The notes beneath the pieces were generated by a model that was not told the DNA's origin, ran no database searches, and saw only the letters and a list, made by a program, of their open reading frames with translations. From Cladorhizidae sp. MBARI D1340-BT2 (lineage: Eukaryota; Porifera; Demospongiae; Poecilosclerida; Cladorhizidae), in assembly GCA_028752905.1 (NCBI GenBank), contig JAQNBH010000014.1, positions 31,334,276-31,398,275 of the forward strand: DNA of 64,000 nt, given 5' to 3'. The first letter of the stretch is position 1. The number at the start of each line of letters is the position of its first letter. The position numbers and the translations under genes are program-made. Of this stretch, positions 12,119 through 25,204 are shown one piece after another.

Positions 12119-13598
12119 ATGTTTTAGTAACATTAGGTACATATATAAAGCATTAAAATCACCTTATCAAGAATCAACTTCAAATTGTATACACTCGATG
12201 TTTCTACTAGATGCCCTAGCCTTCATCAGGAATAATATATAAAGCATGTCATCTTTTTTGTTGCTGTTAATTTTTTAGTTATTTCTTTATTATTTATTAT
12301 ACAGTCGGTCGTGTTTATTGTTTGGGTGATATTTGGATTGCTTTTTTTCTTTTTACTATTTATTTATTTAGTTATCTATTTTTTGCTGTCACAAACAGTC
12401 CACATGTTGGATGCGTTGCTATCGGTATATATCAAGCTCATGCGGTCTTAGCATCTCATTATTCCTGATGATGGCTCGAGCAAAACCTCGAGAGAGAAGT
12501 GGATTATTGAGATCATTGTAATTATGCTCCTGTTTGAATAACTAAGATGTAAGTCTCAATTAATGGACTCATGGAAGGTTTTTATGGATCCTCCGTGCAT
12601 TTAGTTGTTTCAACTTCTCCAAACTCATCACTCCATGCAGGATCTTTACTTCAGACAACTTTGATAAGTGGAATTTTACTTGCATCAAAGTGGATTCAGT
12701 TTAATCTGATCAAATCCTGCATGTCGTAATACTATAAAAGAGATTATTTCTCTGGGATTCCTTGAAAAGTTTTTCCTGGTCAATGATTTTATGCTGGACT
12801 CAGAGATAGTGTTCAGTGAAAAATAAGTCACTCTAATCATATAATATGGCACTTGCAATTAAAAATTGTACGCAAAGAATTGCTTCTGTTTGACTTATCA
12901 ACATAAGCAAAGAGACATACAATTCACAATTTCAGACAAATGGAGGAAATCATTATATGCACATGCTTCTTGGAAAGAAGGACTGGCTTGTGCATATTAC
13001 CAGCATATCTAGCAAAAGACACACTGCTATAGCCAATGCCACCCTGGCTTCTTTAGGGACAGTTCTCCACCAATATAAGTAAAGATAGAAAGCATTGTTT
13101 ACCTCTGAAAGAAGCAAATGTGAGTGTATAACTTCATATGCAGAGGAATAAATGTAGCTAAATATTGAATATTGGACTACTGTACATATATATAGGCAGG
13201 TCTGCACCATGCATCAGCATGTCCATGTTTTTGTCTGATTGACAGTCAAATTCTGTTTTAAGTGTCTTGACCAAACTGCATAAAATGTAAATATTATTAG
13301 TTTCAATTTTGTTTTGGAACACCAGATCTAACATTAGTGTATTGTAGTGGAAACTTCAGTCCAGCTACCAGTGCATCACAGAATAATATCATCTCCTCTT
13401 CAAGACACTTTATAAGGGCATCAGATCAACAACACATGCCTGCTGTGCCCCTCAATATAATAGTGGTCAAAAAGTCTCATTTTAATGTTAGTACACTACA
13501 ATTATATTCATCAATAAATAACAAATCAACTTACAACATTAACACATATTATTCATATGTTATGAAGATCATATATTTCTGTTATAAATCTTGATCTT
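12119..13598. repeat. Alpha spacer and 3' flank of the alpha gene
   Basis: Spacer shared by all alpha modules: T-rich stretch, segment with CGAGAGAGA near 12490, then a block homologous to the 3' flanks of other modules. A minus-strand ATTAAA (13481-13486) sits about 115 bp past the stop codon of the next gene and is a possible polyadenylation signal. Nothing else codes. Confidence 0.5.
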
Positions 13599-14343
13599 TC
13601 AATCCTCCACTTCGAGATCAAGCATACAATTGAAAATGCCTCCTTTAAAGTCATGTTCATTTTTTGTTATCTTGAGCTTGTCAATCTTATTGATCACATC
13701 AAAGTCTGCATTTCTTCCATGTACAAATGTGAATTTAAGCAAACATTCTCCATGATGCCCCAGCAGAGTCAGCTTGAGACCAGGGCAGCCAATTACACCG
13801 TCATCATTACCAAAGCCACTATTGATTCCCCTAGCCTGAAACAGAATAAGATAAAACAATTATTTTTAGAGAGTTTGGTTAAGATGCATGCTCTATATTG
13901 TGCTAACTATGCTGCTAGGACAAACTATGCTGTTATGATTTCCATTTACGCCACACTGGCTGAAACTTAGAAATTATCTAGCTAAGTGAAGATTTACGGT
14001 ATTTTATACCAGATTCCTTTGAAAATGGCTATTGTGTGTTCTAATGCACCAGCCTGTCTACTACATCAGCCTATATCCAGTACCAAATTTGAAGTAGGAG
14101 TGCGTATAGTATAAATATTACCTCGATTGTATCGCTTGACTCCGGCTCAAGTTTTTTATCGTCTCCTATCCACTTGCCTTTTTCCAGGGGAAGGCATTTA
14201 ACAAGGAAGGTGAGAACACTCTTGTTCTCCATTTTAATATGCACTTCTACAAAAACAAAATAATAAACCAACCAAAACATTACTCTAGATTTTTTACAAA
14301 AAATATTCGGTAACCATCTATAGATCTTACCTGGAGGTGACAT
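13599..14343 (-). CDS. Alpha gene, copy 2: 124-residue protein of unknown function
   Basis: Spliced CDS: exon 1 14331-14343, exon 2 14122-14246, exon 3 13599-13835 (375 nt, 124 residues plus TGA). The ATG is the first after the TATA box. Splice sites are canonical (CAG/GTAAGA; TTTTTGTAG/AA; GAG/GTAATA; TTTCAG/GC) and each acceptor has a T-rich tract. There is no signal peptide, membrane segment or cysteine-rich domain. The product should be a small soluble, probably cytosolic, beta-rich protein with GKWIGDDKK near residues 31-39 and FGNDDGVIGCPG near 54-65. The family is not recognised. A loose likeness to small beta-sandwich proteins such as aegerolysins is only a guess. Against the central copies it differs at A3P, Q21K, K51N, D110K, R117M and D123E. 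By hand, exons differ at about 7 replacement and 7 silent positions, fewer replacements than neutral drift would give, while the introns carry many substitutions and indels. Confidence 0.72.
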
Positions 14344-14448
14344 ATTGAGGAAGAGTAATGTTGGTATTAGCCGTCTACTATATATGAAGTTTGGAGTTCC
14401 ACTGGTTTGTAGTGGAAATATGTTGATAGATGATTAAAGAAAAGCTCT

Positions 14449-14458
14449 CTATTTATAG
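14449..14458 (-). promoter_or_regulatory. TATA box of alpha copy 2
   Basis: CTATAAATAG on the minus strand, about 107 bp before the ATG, which predicts a start near 14420-14427 and a 5' leader of roughly 80 nt with no upstream ATG. Confidence 0.6.
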
Positions 14459-17400
14459 CATGCTACCAAGGTGGTTTTAAAATTTGTTTCAAGGAGCTGG
14501 TTGCTTCTGCACAGGTATATACACCATATGTCAAAACCTACTATATAATATGTATGCAAGTGTATTCTAGGGGGATTTATAATAACTTAAACTGAAGCCA
14601 CTGAGAAAGCAGGAAAAACATGATTGTATTTCCTGAGGAATAACTTGTTGAAACACTCTACCAATGCACTATGACATGAGCTGAAGCCACATATAGAGAA
14701 GGAAACAAAGTGTACAGAGAGGAACTTCTAACAAACTCCTATCTGCATAAATAATGGCAGAGCAGCTGCGATGTCTGCAAATCCCAGGATACACCAACTG
14801 TAGTAGTAATCAGACTCTACAAACTCAGGAATAGTGGCAGCATTGATAGATAATGGCTTGAATTTGATGGCAGTGAATTTCTGGAGATGTTGTTCACCCA
14901 GAAAATTAGAAGTTAAATAAATCATACCAAATGTGACACTTGCAGTTGCTTATGCTTCAAAATTACAGAAACAATCTTGTACTTTGATGGGGAAGGTGGC
15001 ATGGAAGTCTCAATTAAAGCATCTAATGAAACACATTATATAAGGCATAGGTGTTTCTTGGGAACAAGGTCAGACTTGGTGCCTGGTAGAAGCAAGAAAT
15101 ATACAGACTGCAATCAATGGAAGCAAGCACAGATTGGTCTTCACCGACAATTCTAGACACAAACAAGAAAAGCTAGAGACCTTTTTCAACACTGGAACAA
15201 GAAAAGGGAAGCATATTGCATACTACACTTATATTGGAGTGAAGTTAATGTGTACTAAATGTGGACTGGTAGATTAAGTTAGAAAGAGCATTGCACTGCC
15301 AATCAGGACTACTGTTAATCCTACCTGCTTGGTAACCAAAAAAAATTCTCAGTGTCTTGACCAATGTCTGAGTGACATTAAACATGATGTACTCACTGGT
15401 CTTATTTTTTATACATAGATCCCAGAGTAATATTCTGCAGTCTACTAGTGCATAATGGCAGAAATATCCACTTCAAGACTACTTATGTGGACATTTCCTA
15501 AGGGACAACGTATTGCCTGCTCAGTCCCTCAACTAATGATCAAGAAAGGTCATTTTTATTTTGATGCAGTGAGAAGATCAGATATATTGAGGATAATCTC
15601 AATCTGTCATTTGTCCACTTGGAAATCCAGCTCACATAAAAGACCAACTGCAAAGTCACATGTGGTTTTAAAGTTATTTTAAGGGACTGCTTGCAGACAT
15701 ACAAAATGTATATATTATGCATACATGGCATACTCTGAAAGGTTGCAACAACAGAAGCAACAGAGACAATGAAAGATCGAGGAAATGTTTATTCAGACAG
15801 TTCTATCATGACAAGCAGATTCTGATTAGGATTAAATTTAACCAACTAGATGAATGTAAGTTCACCAGTTATATTATTAGTCCTGGCTTTTCTCTTTGCT
15901 GAGAAATAGACAGGTCAAATTCTGAATAAATTTTTGTTCTTGCATTCTCTGCCATCACGAGTATTGGGTGAGTACCAATTTGGCAAATATAGAAATATCA
16001 TAAAAGTCAGACAAACTCTGTAATTAAATTTACAGTGACTTTCACAATGAATTTTGGCTCTTTGACTAGCCTTCATCTGGAATAGTGTAATTTCTTTATT
16101 CTTCATTGGGAGTCTGTAATAAATTTTCTTCATGCACTCTCTGCAATCATGAGGATTGGGTCTGCATCATCCACTCGAGCATTCAAGTGGAGATGCCCTC
16201 TAAAGCCAAGTTTGTTGCATTGAATCATTTTTTGTCAAATATTGACTTGACTCAACATCGAACATATATATTTGATGGTCTGTCCTGATGTAAATAATCT
16301 TTTCAACCCTATCATCAAGTGCTTAAAAGATATCACCAGGACATTCAATGCAGATATAAGAAACCTGTTCAATGCACTTAACACAATTAAGCATTACCTT
16401 TAAAAAACACCCACAGACTGGATAGATTAGTATGAAATTTCAAATATTATCTTGGGAATTTGAATCTAAACCTTTTCTTCTCTAAACATCTTTCCTTACC
16501 AAAACTAATGATAACTGTCCTGGCCTTAGTCATTTCATGTTCCACTAGTCCTATCAGTATCTGCTATAAAAACATTTGTACATTCTCAATGAATTGACCT
16601 ATATACTAGACCACCACATGCCAAATAACCAATTATCACTTCACTGACATTTACACCGGCCCCCTACACTGGGACATAACCACCCTACATGAATCCTGCA
16701 TAAAGTAAAAGCACCTTTTTGGTTGTGTGACCTTAGAATCATTTCAAAAAGTTGAGCACATGTAACCCCTTTCTGCATCCACTCATGCAGAAGTGCTGCA
16801 ATGTCTGCAAATACAACAGTAGTAGGATACAGGCCATACAAACTGACAGTGGCAGCATAGGTAACTTTTGGCTAGAATTTGATGGCAATGAATTTGCACT
16901 GGACTGGGAGACACTATTTCCACCAGAAATTATGCAACCATACCAATAGAGTACTTGCAGTAGATTATGTCTTGAAAAATATGCTTGAATGTTGTTCAGG
17001 TTTGGGTGATCACAAATGGGCAAGGCAGAATGAAAGTCTCAATAGAGGCATCTAAAGAAAGACATTTTATAAGATTCTTGGGAATAATGTCAGACTTGCG
17101 CTTGGTAGCATATCCAAGAAGATACAGACTTCAATAGTCAAGGCCGAGACTTTCTCTTGGTGATGGTTCTCCACCATCACAAGAAAAGCTAGAGAACTTT
17201 CTTCAACACTAGAAGCAAAAGTTAGTGTACACATCTAAACTTTAATTGGAGTACACCCAATGGTAACTAAGGTGAGTGAATTGATAGGGAGCATTGCACT
17301 ATGAACTTGGATAACCATTCATGTTTTTGTGTTTAATGGCCAAATTTTGTTAACAATATCTTGACTTATGCCTGAGTGACATTAAGCATGATGCAAGTGT

Positions 17401-17645
17401 TTATTTTAGTTTTCAAGCAAGATCCCAGAATAACATTCTGCAGAAGAAACTTCATTGCAGCTACTAGTGCCCTAAGCAGTAATATCTACTCTACTTCACG
17501 ACACCTTACGAGGGTATAACTTTTAAAAGAGAACAACTAGCTGCTCAGTCCCTCAATTAAAAACACAAGTCACCAAGAATTTATATTTAGCACAATATTT
17601 GTCATCACTAAATTACATATCAACTTCAAACATCTGTGCATAGAG
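14459..17645. repeat. Array modules beta and gamma (older set)
   Basis: Upstream flank of alpha copy 2, then beta (relic at 15607) and the start of gamma. Equivalent to 24034-27250 but diverged by many substitutions and indels. No gene is seen. Confidence 0.6.
15607..15647 (-). pseudogene. Terminal-exon relic, beta type
   Basis: Minus-strand LDFQVDK then TGA. The GG pair is changed here to VG (CTGCAAAG context reads CTTTGCAG/TTGGTC), and one base change (CTTTTATGTG) disrupts the middle. Confidence 0.5.
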
Positions 17646-17687
17646 TTGATTTGTCGTATAATATGCATCATTTATTTAAGAAATCTT

Positions 17688-17731
17688 TCATGTGTCCATT
17701 TGGAGATCAAACTTACTACTGAAAGGACAAC
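17688..17731 (-). pseudogene. Terminal-exon relic, gamma type
   Basis: Minus-strand PFSSKFDLQMDT then TGA; CTTTGCAG at the edge. Confidence 0.52.
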
Positions 17732-19144
17732 CTGCAAAGGCATATGATGTAGTTCTAATTAATATTGCCTATAACACAAGTACACTTATGCAATACCTAT
17801 ATGTTATGCATATGCTGAAAGGTTGAAACAACAGAAGTCATTGAGAGACCAGGAAAAATTGAGAAAATGTTTATTCCATCTCTTCTGGCAATAAAATATG
17901 ACATGCAGATTCTGAGAGGATTAAACTGGAGCCACCAGAATCCTGTATAGTTCAGCAGTGTTATTGTTGGTCCTGGCTGGACTCTTTTCTGGGAAATTGT
18001 CCAGTCAAATTCTGTAATCAATTTAGTTCCATTTGTTTACCTATAATTATATTATGCATTCCTGCATATTGTGGTTAGGGGAAGCTGATACAATGGAAGC
18101 CACTGAGACACCAGGAAAACTGTGGAATAGTTTATTCTATCAACATGCAAATTCTGACAGCATTAAACTGAAGTGAGGGTAAAAATGTCTCTTTGCTGAG
18201 AAATAGTCCCATCAAACTATTTTGTTCGTGCTTTATCTGCAGTCATGAGGATTGGGTGTGCATGACTGTTCTACTTCCACTTGATCATTCAAGATGTACA
18301 ACTACTTCAAAGACAACTTTGTTAAATTGAATCTATTTCTGTCAAATGACTTGACCTAACCTACTCAACATCAAACATAAATATCCCTAGTCCATCCTGA
18401 AGAAAGAAATTGAACATGCAGGTGAGCTATTCATCCCTCTCATCAAGCTGCCTCGGAGGTACCATCACATTCCATGTGCACATCAGACACACATCGAGTA
18501 AACTTTACACACTTAAGCAATGCAAAACCAAAGCAATAACTAGAGAGATAAACTGCCAGACTTACAATGCTCTCTTCAGAAGTTAGCCTGCTCTTCTATA
18601 GAGACTTACTTCTCTGATTTTTATATCAGCTTTTTCTTTTCTAAACCTTCTTATGAGAAATGTTATGAATTATACTGGCTTAGCTTTATCATGTTCAACA
18701 CTGGAAGAAGAAAATGTGAGCATATCTAGACTACAATTAAAAGTCTATGATAGGTCGAGATATGGGGAATACTAATCAGGTGAATTTTGGGGGTTGATGA
18801 ACATCCTTTGTTCTTGTTTGTTGACCAATCTCTGAGTGACATTGAACATGATGTACACACTGGCCTGATTTTTGAAGCATAGATCTGAGAGTAATATTCT
18901 GCAGTACAAACTAAAGCACAGCTACTAGTGCCCCATGCAGTTCTTCTCCTCCACTTCGAGACATCATATGTGGATATTATTCCTAAGGGACAGCACATGC
19001 CCGTGCTCAGTTCCTCAACTAATGATCAAGAAATGTTATATTAATTTTGATAGCACAATTACTATTACAAATCTACTTACAACATCTATGCATAGTGAGT
19101 GATTTATTCAGGAGACCATATATTTTGAAGATAATCTCAAATTG

Positions 19145-19185
19145 TCATCTGTCCACTTGGAAATCCAGCTCACAGAAAAGACCAC
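19145..19185 (-). pseudogene. Terminal-exon relic, delta type
   Basis: Minus-strand GLFCELDFQVDR then TGA; CTTTGCAG at the edge. Confidence 0.55.
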
Positions 19186-20441
19186 CTGCAAAGTCACATG
19201 TGGTTTTAAAGTTATTCTAAGGGACTATTTGCGGACATACAAAATGTATATATTATGCATACATGGCATACTCTGAAAGGTTGCAACAACAGAAGCCACA
19301 GAATCCATGAGATTGAGGAATAGTTTATTCAAACAGTTTATCATGACATGCAGATTCTGATTAGGATTAAATTTAACCACCTAGTTGAATGTAAAGTTCA
19401 CCAGTTATATTATTAATCCTGGTTTTTCTCTGTGTGCTGAGAAATAGTCAGGTCAAATTCTGACTCAATTTTTGTTCTTGCATTCTCTGCCATCACGAGC
19501 ATTGAGTGAAAACTAATTTGGCTAAATAAAAATATCGTAACAGTCAGATCAAACTATGTAATTAAATTTACAATGACATTCACTATAATCAACTTTAATT
19601 TTTGCTCTTTCGATGTTTAGACTAGATGCCCAAGCCTTAAATGGCAATGAATTACCACTGGACTGGGAGACACTGTGTTCACCAGAAACTTTGCTACCAT
19701 ACCTATATGGTACTTGCAGTAAATTAGGTCTTTAAAAATAGACAGGCCTGTTTGGGTGATCACAAATGGGCAAGGCAGCATTGAAGTCCAAACAAAGGCA
19801 TCTTAAGTCAGATATTCTATACGTTTCTTGGGAACAAGGTCAAACTTCTGCCTGGAAGTTGCATATCCAGGAAGATACAGACTCAAACAGCCAATGGAAT
19901 CAAGACAGAGATTTTTTCTTGGGTGATAGTTGTCCACCATTACAAGAAGAACTAGAAAACTTTGTTCACTAGGAGAAGCAAAAGTCTAAACTTTAAATTG
20001 GAGTGCACCCAATGGTAACTTAGGTGGGTGAATTGCATTACTATAAGCCTGGATAACTGTTCATGATGACCAAATTTTGTTAACAATACCTTGACCAATG
20101 CCTGAGTGACATTAAACATGATGCAAGTATTTATTTTAGTTTTCAAGCATAGATACCAGAATAATGTCATGCAGTAGAAACTTCATTGCAGCTCCTAGTG
20201 CCCCATGTAGTAATATCTACTCCACTTCAAGACACCTTACGAGGGCATAAATTCTAAGAGATTACATGTTCCTGCTCAGTCCCTCAATTAAAAATACAAA
20301 TAATAATCTTCAAGAAATCGTTTTAATTTTTTCTAATATTTATCACAATTATGGTCATCACTAAATTACATACCTACTTCCAACATCTGTGCATAGAGTT
20401 TGATTTGTGATATAATATGTATCATTTCTTTAAGAAATATT

Positions 20442-20483
20442 TCATGTGTCTACTTGGAGCAAACTTGCAACTGAAAGGATAAC
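20442..20483 (-). pseudogene. Terminal-exon relic, epsilon type
   Basis: Matches the epsilon relic at 10675 but has lost two bases (cttggagcaaac), which shifts the frame. Confidence 0.45.
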
Positions 20484-21614
20484 CTGCAAAGGGGCATGAT
20501 GTAGTTTTAATTATTATAAAGAACTTCTTTCTATCACACAATTAGACTTAATGCAATACCTAGGTATATGTTATGAATACATGGTATATGCTGAAAGGTT
20601 AAGAAAGTCGACACAATAGAAGTTACTGAGACATCAGAAAAGATTGAAAATCAATCTCTTCTAGCAACATGCAGGTTCTTAGAAGATTAAACTGAGAATC
20701 CTGTATAGTTCAGCAGTGTTATTGTTGGTCCTGGCTGGACTCTTTTCGGGGAAATATTTATCTGGTCAAATTCTGTAATCAATTTAGTTCATTTTGTTTA
20801 ACTCTCTATAATGCAAACATGCATATTCTGTGTAGGGGGAGTTGATGCAATGGAAGCCACTGAGACACCAGGAAAACCTGAGGAATAGTCAATATAATAT
20901 GACATGCAAGTTCTGACAGCATTAAACTTAGAAGCCAGTAAAGAAGTCTCTTTGCTGAGAAATAGTCCCATCAAACTATTTTGTTCGTGCTTTATCTGCA
21001 GTCATGAGGATTGGGTGTGCAACTTCAACTTGATCATTCAAGATGAGGTTACATTTACAACCACTCTTTCTTCCATTGAATCTCCCTCTGTCAAATGACT
21101 TTAACCCAAATCTACTAAACATCAAATGTAAATAATCCCTAATCCATCCTGATCCTGAAGAAAGCAATTGAACATGCAAGTGAGCTCTTCATCCGTCTCA
21201 TCAAGCTGCCTCGGAGGTATCACCATGGTGTTCCATGTGGACAGAGTATAGCTACATATATGCTATAAACTTGCAGCAAGTCGAAAATGAGTTGTTTTTT
21301 TGGTTCCTTTTTATTAATTTTTTTTTTACGGTGGGAGGGGAGGGGGGAGGCATTTTTGCTAAGATGTACTTTATTTGAGAAAACTAGTTGGCACTCCAAA
21401 GTTATTGGAACCGTGAAATGCATCAACTTCAGAACATGCACACCGGATTATCAGGCTCCTCCTCCTATCCTCCCCACCAATCTTGGCCGAAATGAAGAAG
21501 AGAGGGGGGAATAGGTGTCTCTGGAGCCTTTTGTACTTGGAATGTCCCTGCATAGAAATGCAGAAAGGAAGCTAAGATGCCGATACAAACAATTTGGAGG
21601 ATGAAACTTTAGGG

Positions 21615-21880
21615 ATGAGTGAAGACAGCCGGAGGGTTGCAAAAAAATTCAACATCAGAGTCATTTTCAGATCCGGGAAAACTCTGAAGGAACAACTGAC
21701 CAGAGTGAAGGATGAATAATGCACTAATGTATTGTATGCCACTACACTTGCAGGATACCAACAGAAGACTGGAGACCAGAATGAAAGAACAACAAGATGC
21801 CTTTAAGAGTGTGCTAAAGAGAAATCTGCAATTACTGAATATGCATGGAACAGTGGACATTTTATTGTATCGGAGAATGT
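21615..21880 (+). mobile_element. GIY-YIG (Penelope-like) retroelement fragment, copy 3
   Basis: Plus-strand frame 21615-21719 reads MSEDSRRVAKKFNIRVIFRS and onward to LTRVKDE before a stop. This matches the segment just before the GIY-YIG nuclease in Penelope-like polyproteins. The nuclease start is lost, and RRLETRMKEQQDAFK resumes at about 21765 before frameshifting. Only the C-terminal part of the element is present, and it is decayed. Confidence 0.6.
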
Positions 21881-23167
21881 TTTAGGAATATTAGGTACAT
21901 ATATAAAGTATTTCACTTTTATTTTTATGTTTTAGTTAATATACAGTCATGTATTGTTATTTTAGTGATACTGTTATCTATTTTCGTGCAGTTACAAATG
22001 GTTTGCGTGCTAGACGCGTGTGCCTGTCGGTATATTTCAAGCTCATGCGATTAACATCTTATTATTCCTTATGATGCTAGAGCAAAACCTCGAGAGAGAA
22101 AATTTGATTATAGAGTTCATTGTAATTATGCTCCTCTTTGGGATATCACAAATGATGGAAGTTACACTCAATGTAAAGTTTTTATTGCTCCACGGCAGAT
22201 TTAGTTGTTTCAACTTCTCCAAACCTATCGATATCTTCACTTCAGACAATTTTGATAAGTGGAACTTTACTTGCATCTAAGTGGCTTCAGTTTCATCTGA
22301 TCAAATTCTGCATGTCGTAATACTATAAAATAGATTATTCCTCTGGGATTCCTCCAAATGCTTTTCCTGGCCAATGATTTTATGCTGGACTCAGAGATAG
22401 TGTTCACTCAAAAAATAAGTCACTCAGTATCGCACTTGCAGTAGATCACATCTAAAAATGATATGCAAAGAAGAATTGTTTCTGTTTGAGTTGTCAACAG
22501 TGGCAAAGAGACATGCAATTCACAATTAGTGACTAATGAAACACTTTTATAAGACCATGCTTCTTTGGAAGAAGGAATGGCTTGTGCTTAGTATACCAGC
22601 ATACCTAGCAAAAGACACACTGCTATATATAGTCAATGCTATCTTGGCTCATTCAGTGACAATTCTCCACCAAAATAAGGAAAGATACAAAGCATTATTT
22701 ACCCCTGGAAGAACAAAATGTGACTGTAGAAAATTAAACTTCATTTAAAGTGGAATAAAATATTGAATAGGACTATACATATAAGCAGCACTGCACTATG
22801 CATCAGCTTGTCCAGGTTTTTGTCAGTTTGATAGTCAAATTTTGTTCTGAGTGTCTTGATTTCAATGCCTGGATAAAACTAACCAAATGTAAATATTACT
22901 AGTTTCAATTTTTGGGGGGAACATCAGATCTAACATTAGTGTATTGTAGTGGAAACTTCAGTCCAGCTACCAGTGCATCACAGAAAAATATCATCTCCTC
23001 TTCAAGACACTTTATAAGGGCATCAGATCGACAACACATGCCTGCTGTGCCCCTCAATATAATAGTGGTCAACAAGTTTCATTTTAATGTTAGTACATGT
23101 ACACTATAACAATAAATAATACAACATTAACACATATTATTCATATTTTATATATTTCTATTATCGT

Positions 23168-23918
23168 TCAATCATCCACTTCGAGATCAAGCCTACAATT
23201 GAAAATGCCACCATCAAAGTCATGTTCATTTTTTGTTATCTTGAGCTTGTCAATCTTATTGATCACATCAAAGTCTGCATTCCTTCCATGTACAAATGTG
23301 AATTTAAGCAAACATTCTCCATGATGACCCAGCAGAGTCAGCTTGAGACCAGGGCAGCCAATTACACCATCATCATTACCAAAGCCACTTTTGATACCCC
23401 TAGCCTGAAACAAAATAAGATAATCAAAATTATTTTCAGAGAGTTTGGATTAATATGCAAGCTCAATATTGTGCTAACTATGCTGGGACAACTATAATTT
23501 CCATTTATGCCACACTGGCTGAAACTTAGAAATTATGTAGTTAAGTGAAGATTTACAGTATTTTATGCCAGATTCCTTTGAAAATGGCTATTGTGTGTTC
23601 TAATGCACCAGCCTGTCTACTACATCAGCCTATATCCAGTACCAAATTCGAAGTAGAAGTGCGTATAGTATAAATACACAATAGCTTTACCTCGATTGTA
23701 TCGCTTGACTCCGGCTCAAGTTTTTTATCGTCTCCTATCCACTTGCCTTTTTCCAGGGGAAGGCATTGAACAAGGAAGGTGAGAACACTCTTGTTCTCCA
23801 TTTTAATATGGACTTCTACAACAACAAAAAACAATAATAAACCAAACAAAAAATTTTTATTAAAATGTGCAAAAAAAATGTTCAGTAACCATCTATAGAT
23901 CTTACCTGGAGCTGACAT
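23168..23918 (-). CDS. Alpha gene, copy 3: 124-residue protein of unknown function
   Basis: Exon 1 23906-23918, exon 2 23691-23815, exon 3 23168-23404. Introns are 90 and 286 bp, all GT-AG. The 13-nt coding part of exon 1 gives only four residues and a split Glu codon. This is the central protein type (Ala3, Gln21, Lys51, Asp110, Arg117, Asp123). Intron 1 reads through to NKN, shared with the copy at 39667. A possible polyadenylation signal ATTAAA lies at 23083-23088 on the minus strand, 80 bp past the stop. It sits at the centre of unit Q1 with relic modules on both sides, so it is a single-gene transcription unit, not part of an operon. Confidence 0.74.
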
Positions 23919-24023
23919 ATTGAGGAAGAGTAATGTTGGTATTAGCCTTCTACTGTATATGAAGTTTGGAGTTCCACTGGTTTGTAGAGGAAATATGATG
24001 ATAGATGAATAAAGAAAAGCTCT

Positions 24024-24033
24024 CTATTTATAG
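24024..24033 (-). promoter_or_regulatory. TATA box of alpha copy 3
   Basis: CTATAAATAG, minus strand, 106 bp before the ATG. The flanking block (accaaggtggtttt upstream) is kept in all seven alpha promoters. Confidence 0.62.
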
Positions 24034-25204
24034 CGTGCTACCAAGGTGGTTTTAAAATTTGTTTCAAGGAGCTGATTGCTTTTGCACAGGTATATACACC
24101 ATATGCAAATACTTACTATAATTATGATATGTATGCAAGTGTATTCTGATAAATTAGGGGAATTTATAACAACTTAAACTGAAGCCACTGAGAAAGCAGG
24201 AAAAACATGATTGTAGTTCCTGAGGAATAACTTGTTGAAACACTCTACCAATGCAGTATGGCATGCAGATTCTAAGCTGAAGCCACCTATAGAGAAGGAA
24301 ACAAAGTTTACAGAGAGGAACTTCTAACAAACTTCAATAAATGCTGAACAGCTATGATGTCTGCAAATCCAGGATACACCAACTGTAGTAATAATTAGAC
24401 TCTACAAACTCAGGAATTGTGGCAGCATTGATAGATAATGGCTTGAATTTGACAGCAGAGAATATCTGCTGGACTAAGAGATGTTGTTAACCCAGAAAAT
24501 TAGAAGTTGAAGTAATCGTACCAAATGTGACACTTGCAGTAGCTTATGCTTCAAAATTACAGGAACAATCTTGTATTTTGACGGGGAAGGTGGCATGGAA
24601 GTCTCAATTAAGGCATCTAATGAAGGACATTATATAAGGCATAAGTGTTTCTTTGGAACAAGGTCAGACTTGGTGCCTGGTAGAAGCAAGAAATATACAG
24701 ACTGCAATCAATGGAAGCAAGCACAGATTGGTCTTCACCGACAATTCTAGACACAAACAAGAAAAGCTAGAGTACTTTGTTCAACACTGGAAGAGGGAAA
24801 GGGAAGCATATCGCATACTACTCTTATATTGGAGTGAAGTCAATGGTTGCTAAATGTGGACTGGTAGATTAAGTTATAGGGAACATTGCACTGCTGATCA
24901 GGACTACCATTCTTCTTTCATATTTGGTGACCAAATTTTGTTCTCAGTCTCTTGATCAATGTCTGAGTGACATCATGATGTACGCATTGGTCTGATAGTT
25001 CCCAGAGTAATATTCTTCAGTAGAAACTTCCATGCAGCTATGCATAATGCAGAAATATCTTCCTCCACTTCAAGACACCCTATGAAGACATTATTTCTAA
25101 GGGACAACACATGCCTTCTCAGTCCCTCGTCTAATGATCAAGAACAGGTTATTTTTAATTTGATGCAGTCAGAAGATCTGATATTTGGAGGTAATCTCAA
25201 TCTG

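Larger units (their letters stand above)
17646..20847. repeat. Segment P1: gamma (part), delta, epsilon; left part of the 16.5-kb duplication
   Basis: Nearly identical to 34146-37346. The only difference noticed by eye is a 1-bp deletion in the right copy (ttggtcctgg at 17967 versus ttggcctgg at 34471). Contains relics at 17688, 19145 and 20442 and no intact gene. Confidence 0.8.

Noticed and set aside
13599..14343. Assigning the alpha protein to a pore-forming or lectin-like toxin family
   Set aside because: The likeness is limited to general beta-sandwich spacing and a GKW motif. There is no signal peptide and no diagnostic motif, so no function is claimed.
19766..19972. Open frame MGKAALKSKQRH... 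seen at 9986, 19766 and 36265
   Set aside because: It lies in module flank sequence; its homologs at 2300, 7240 and 52770 carry early stops and indels, and no splice or promoter signal supports it.
22020..22280. Repeated plus-strand open frame (86 codons, hydrophobic) and an overlapping one containing HCNYAPLWDITNDG
   Set aside because: Both recur only because the unit recurs. Between the copies near 4380 and 22130 most changes alter the protein, and the older modules near 12490 and 55220 have stops and frameshifts. Not coding.
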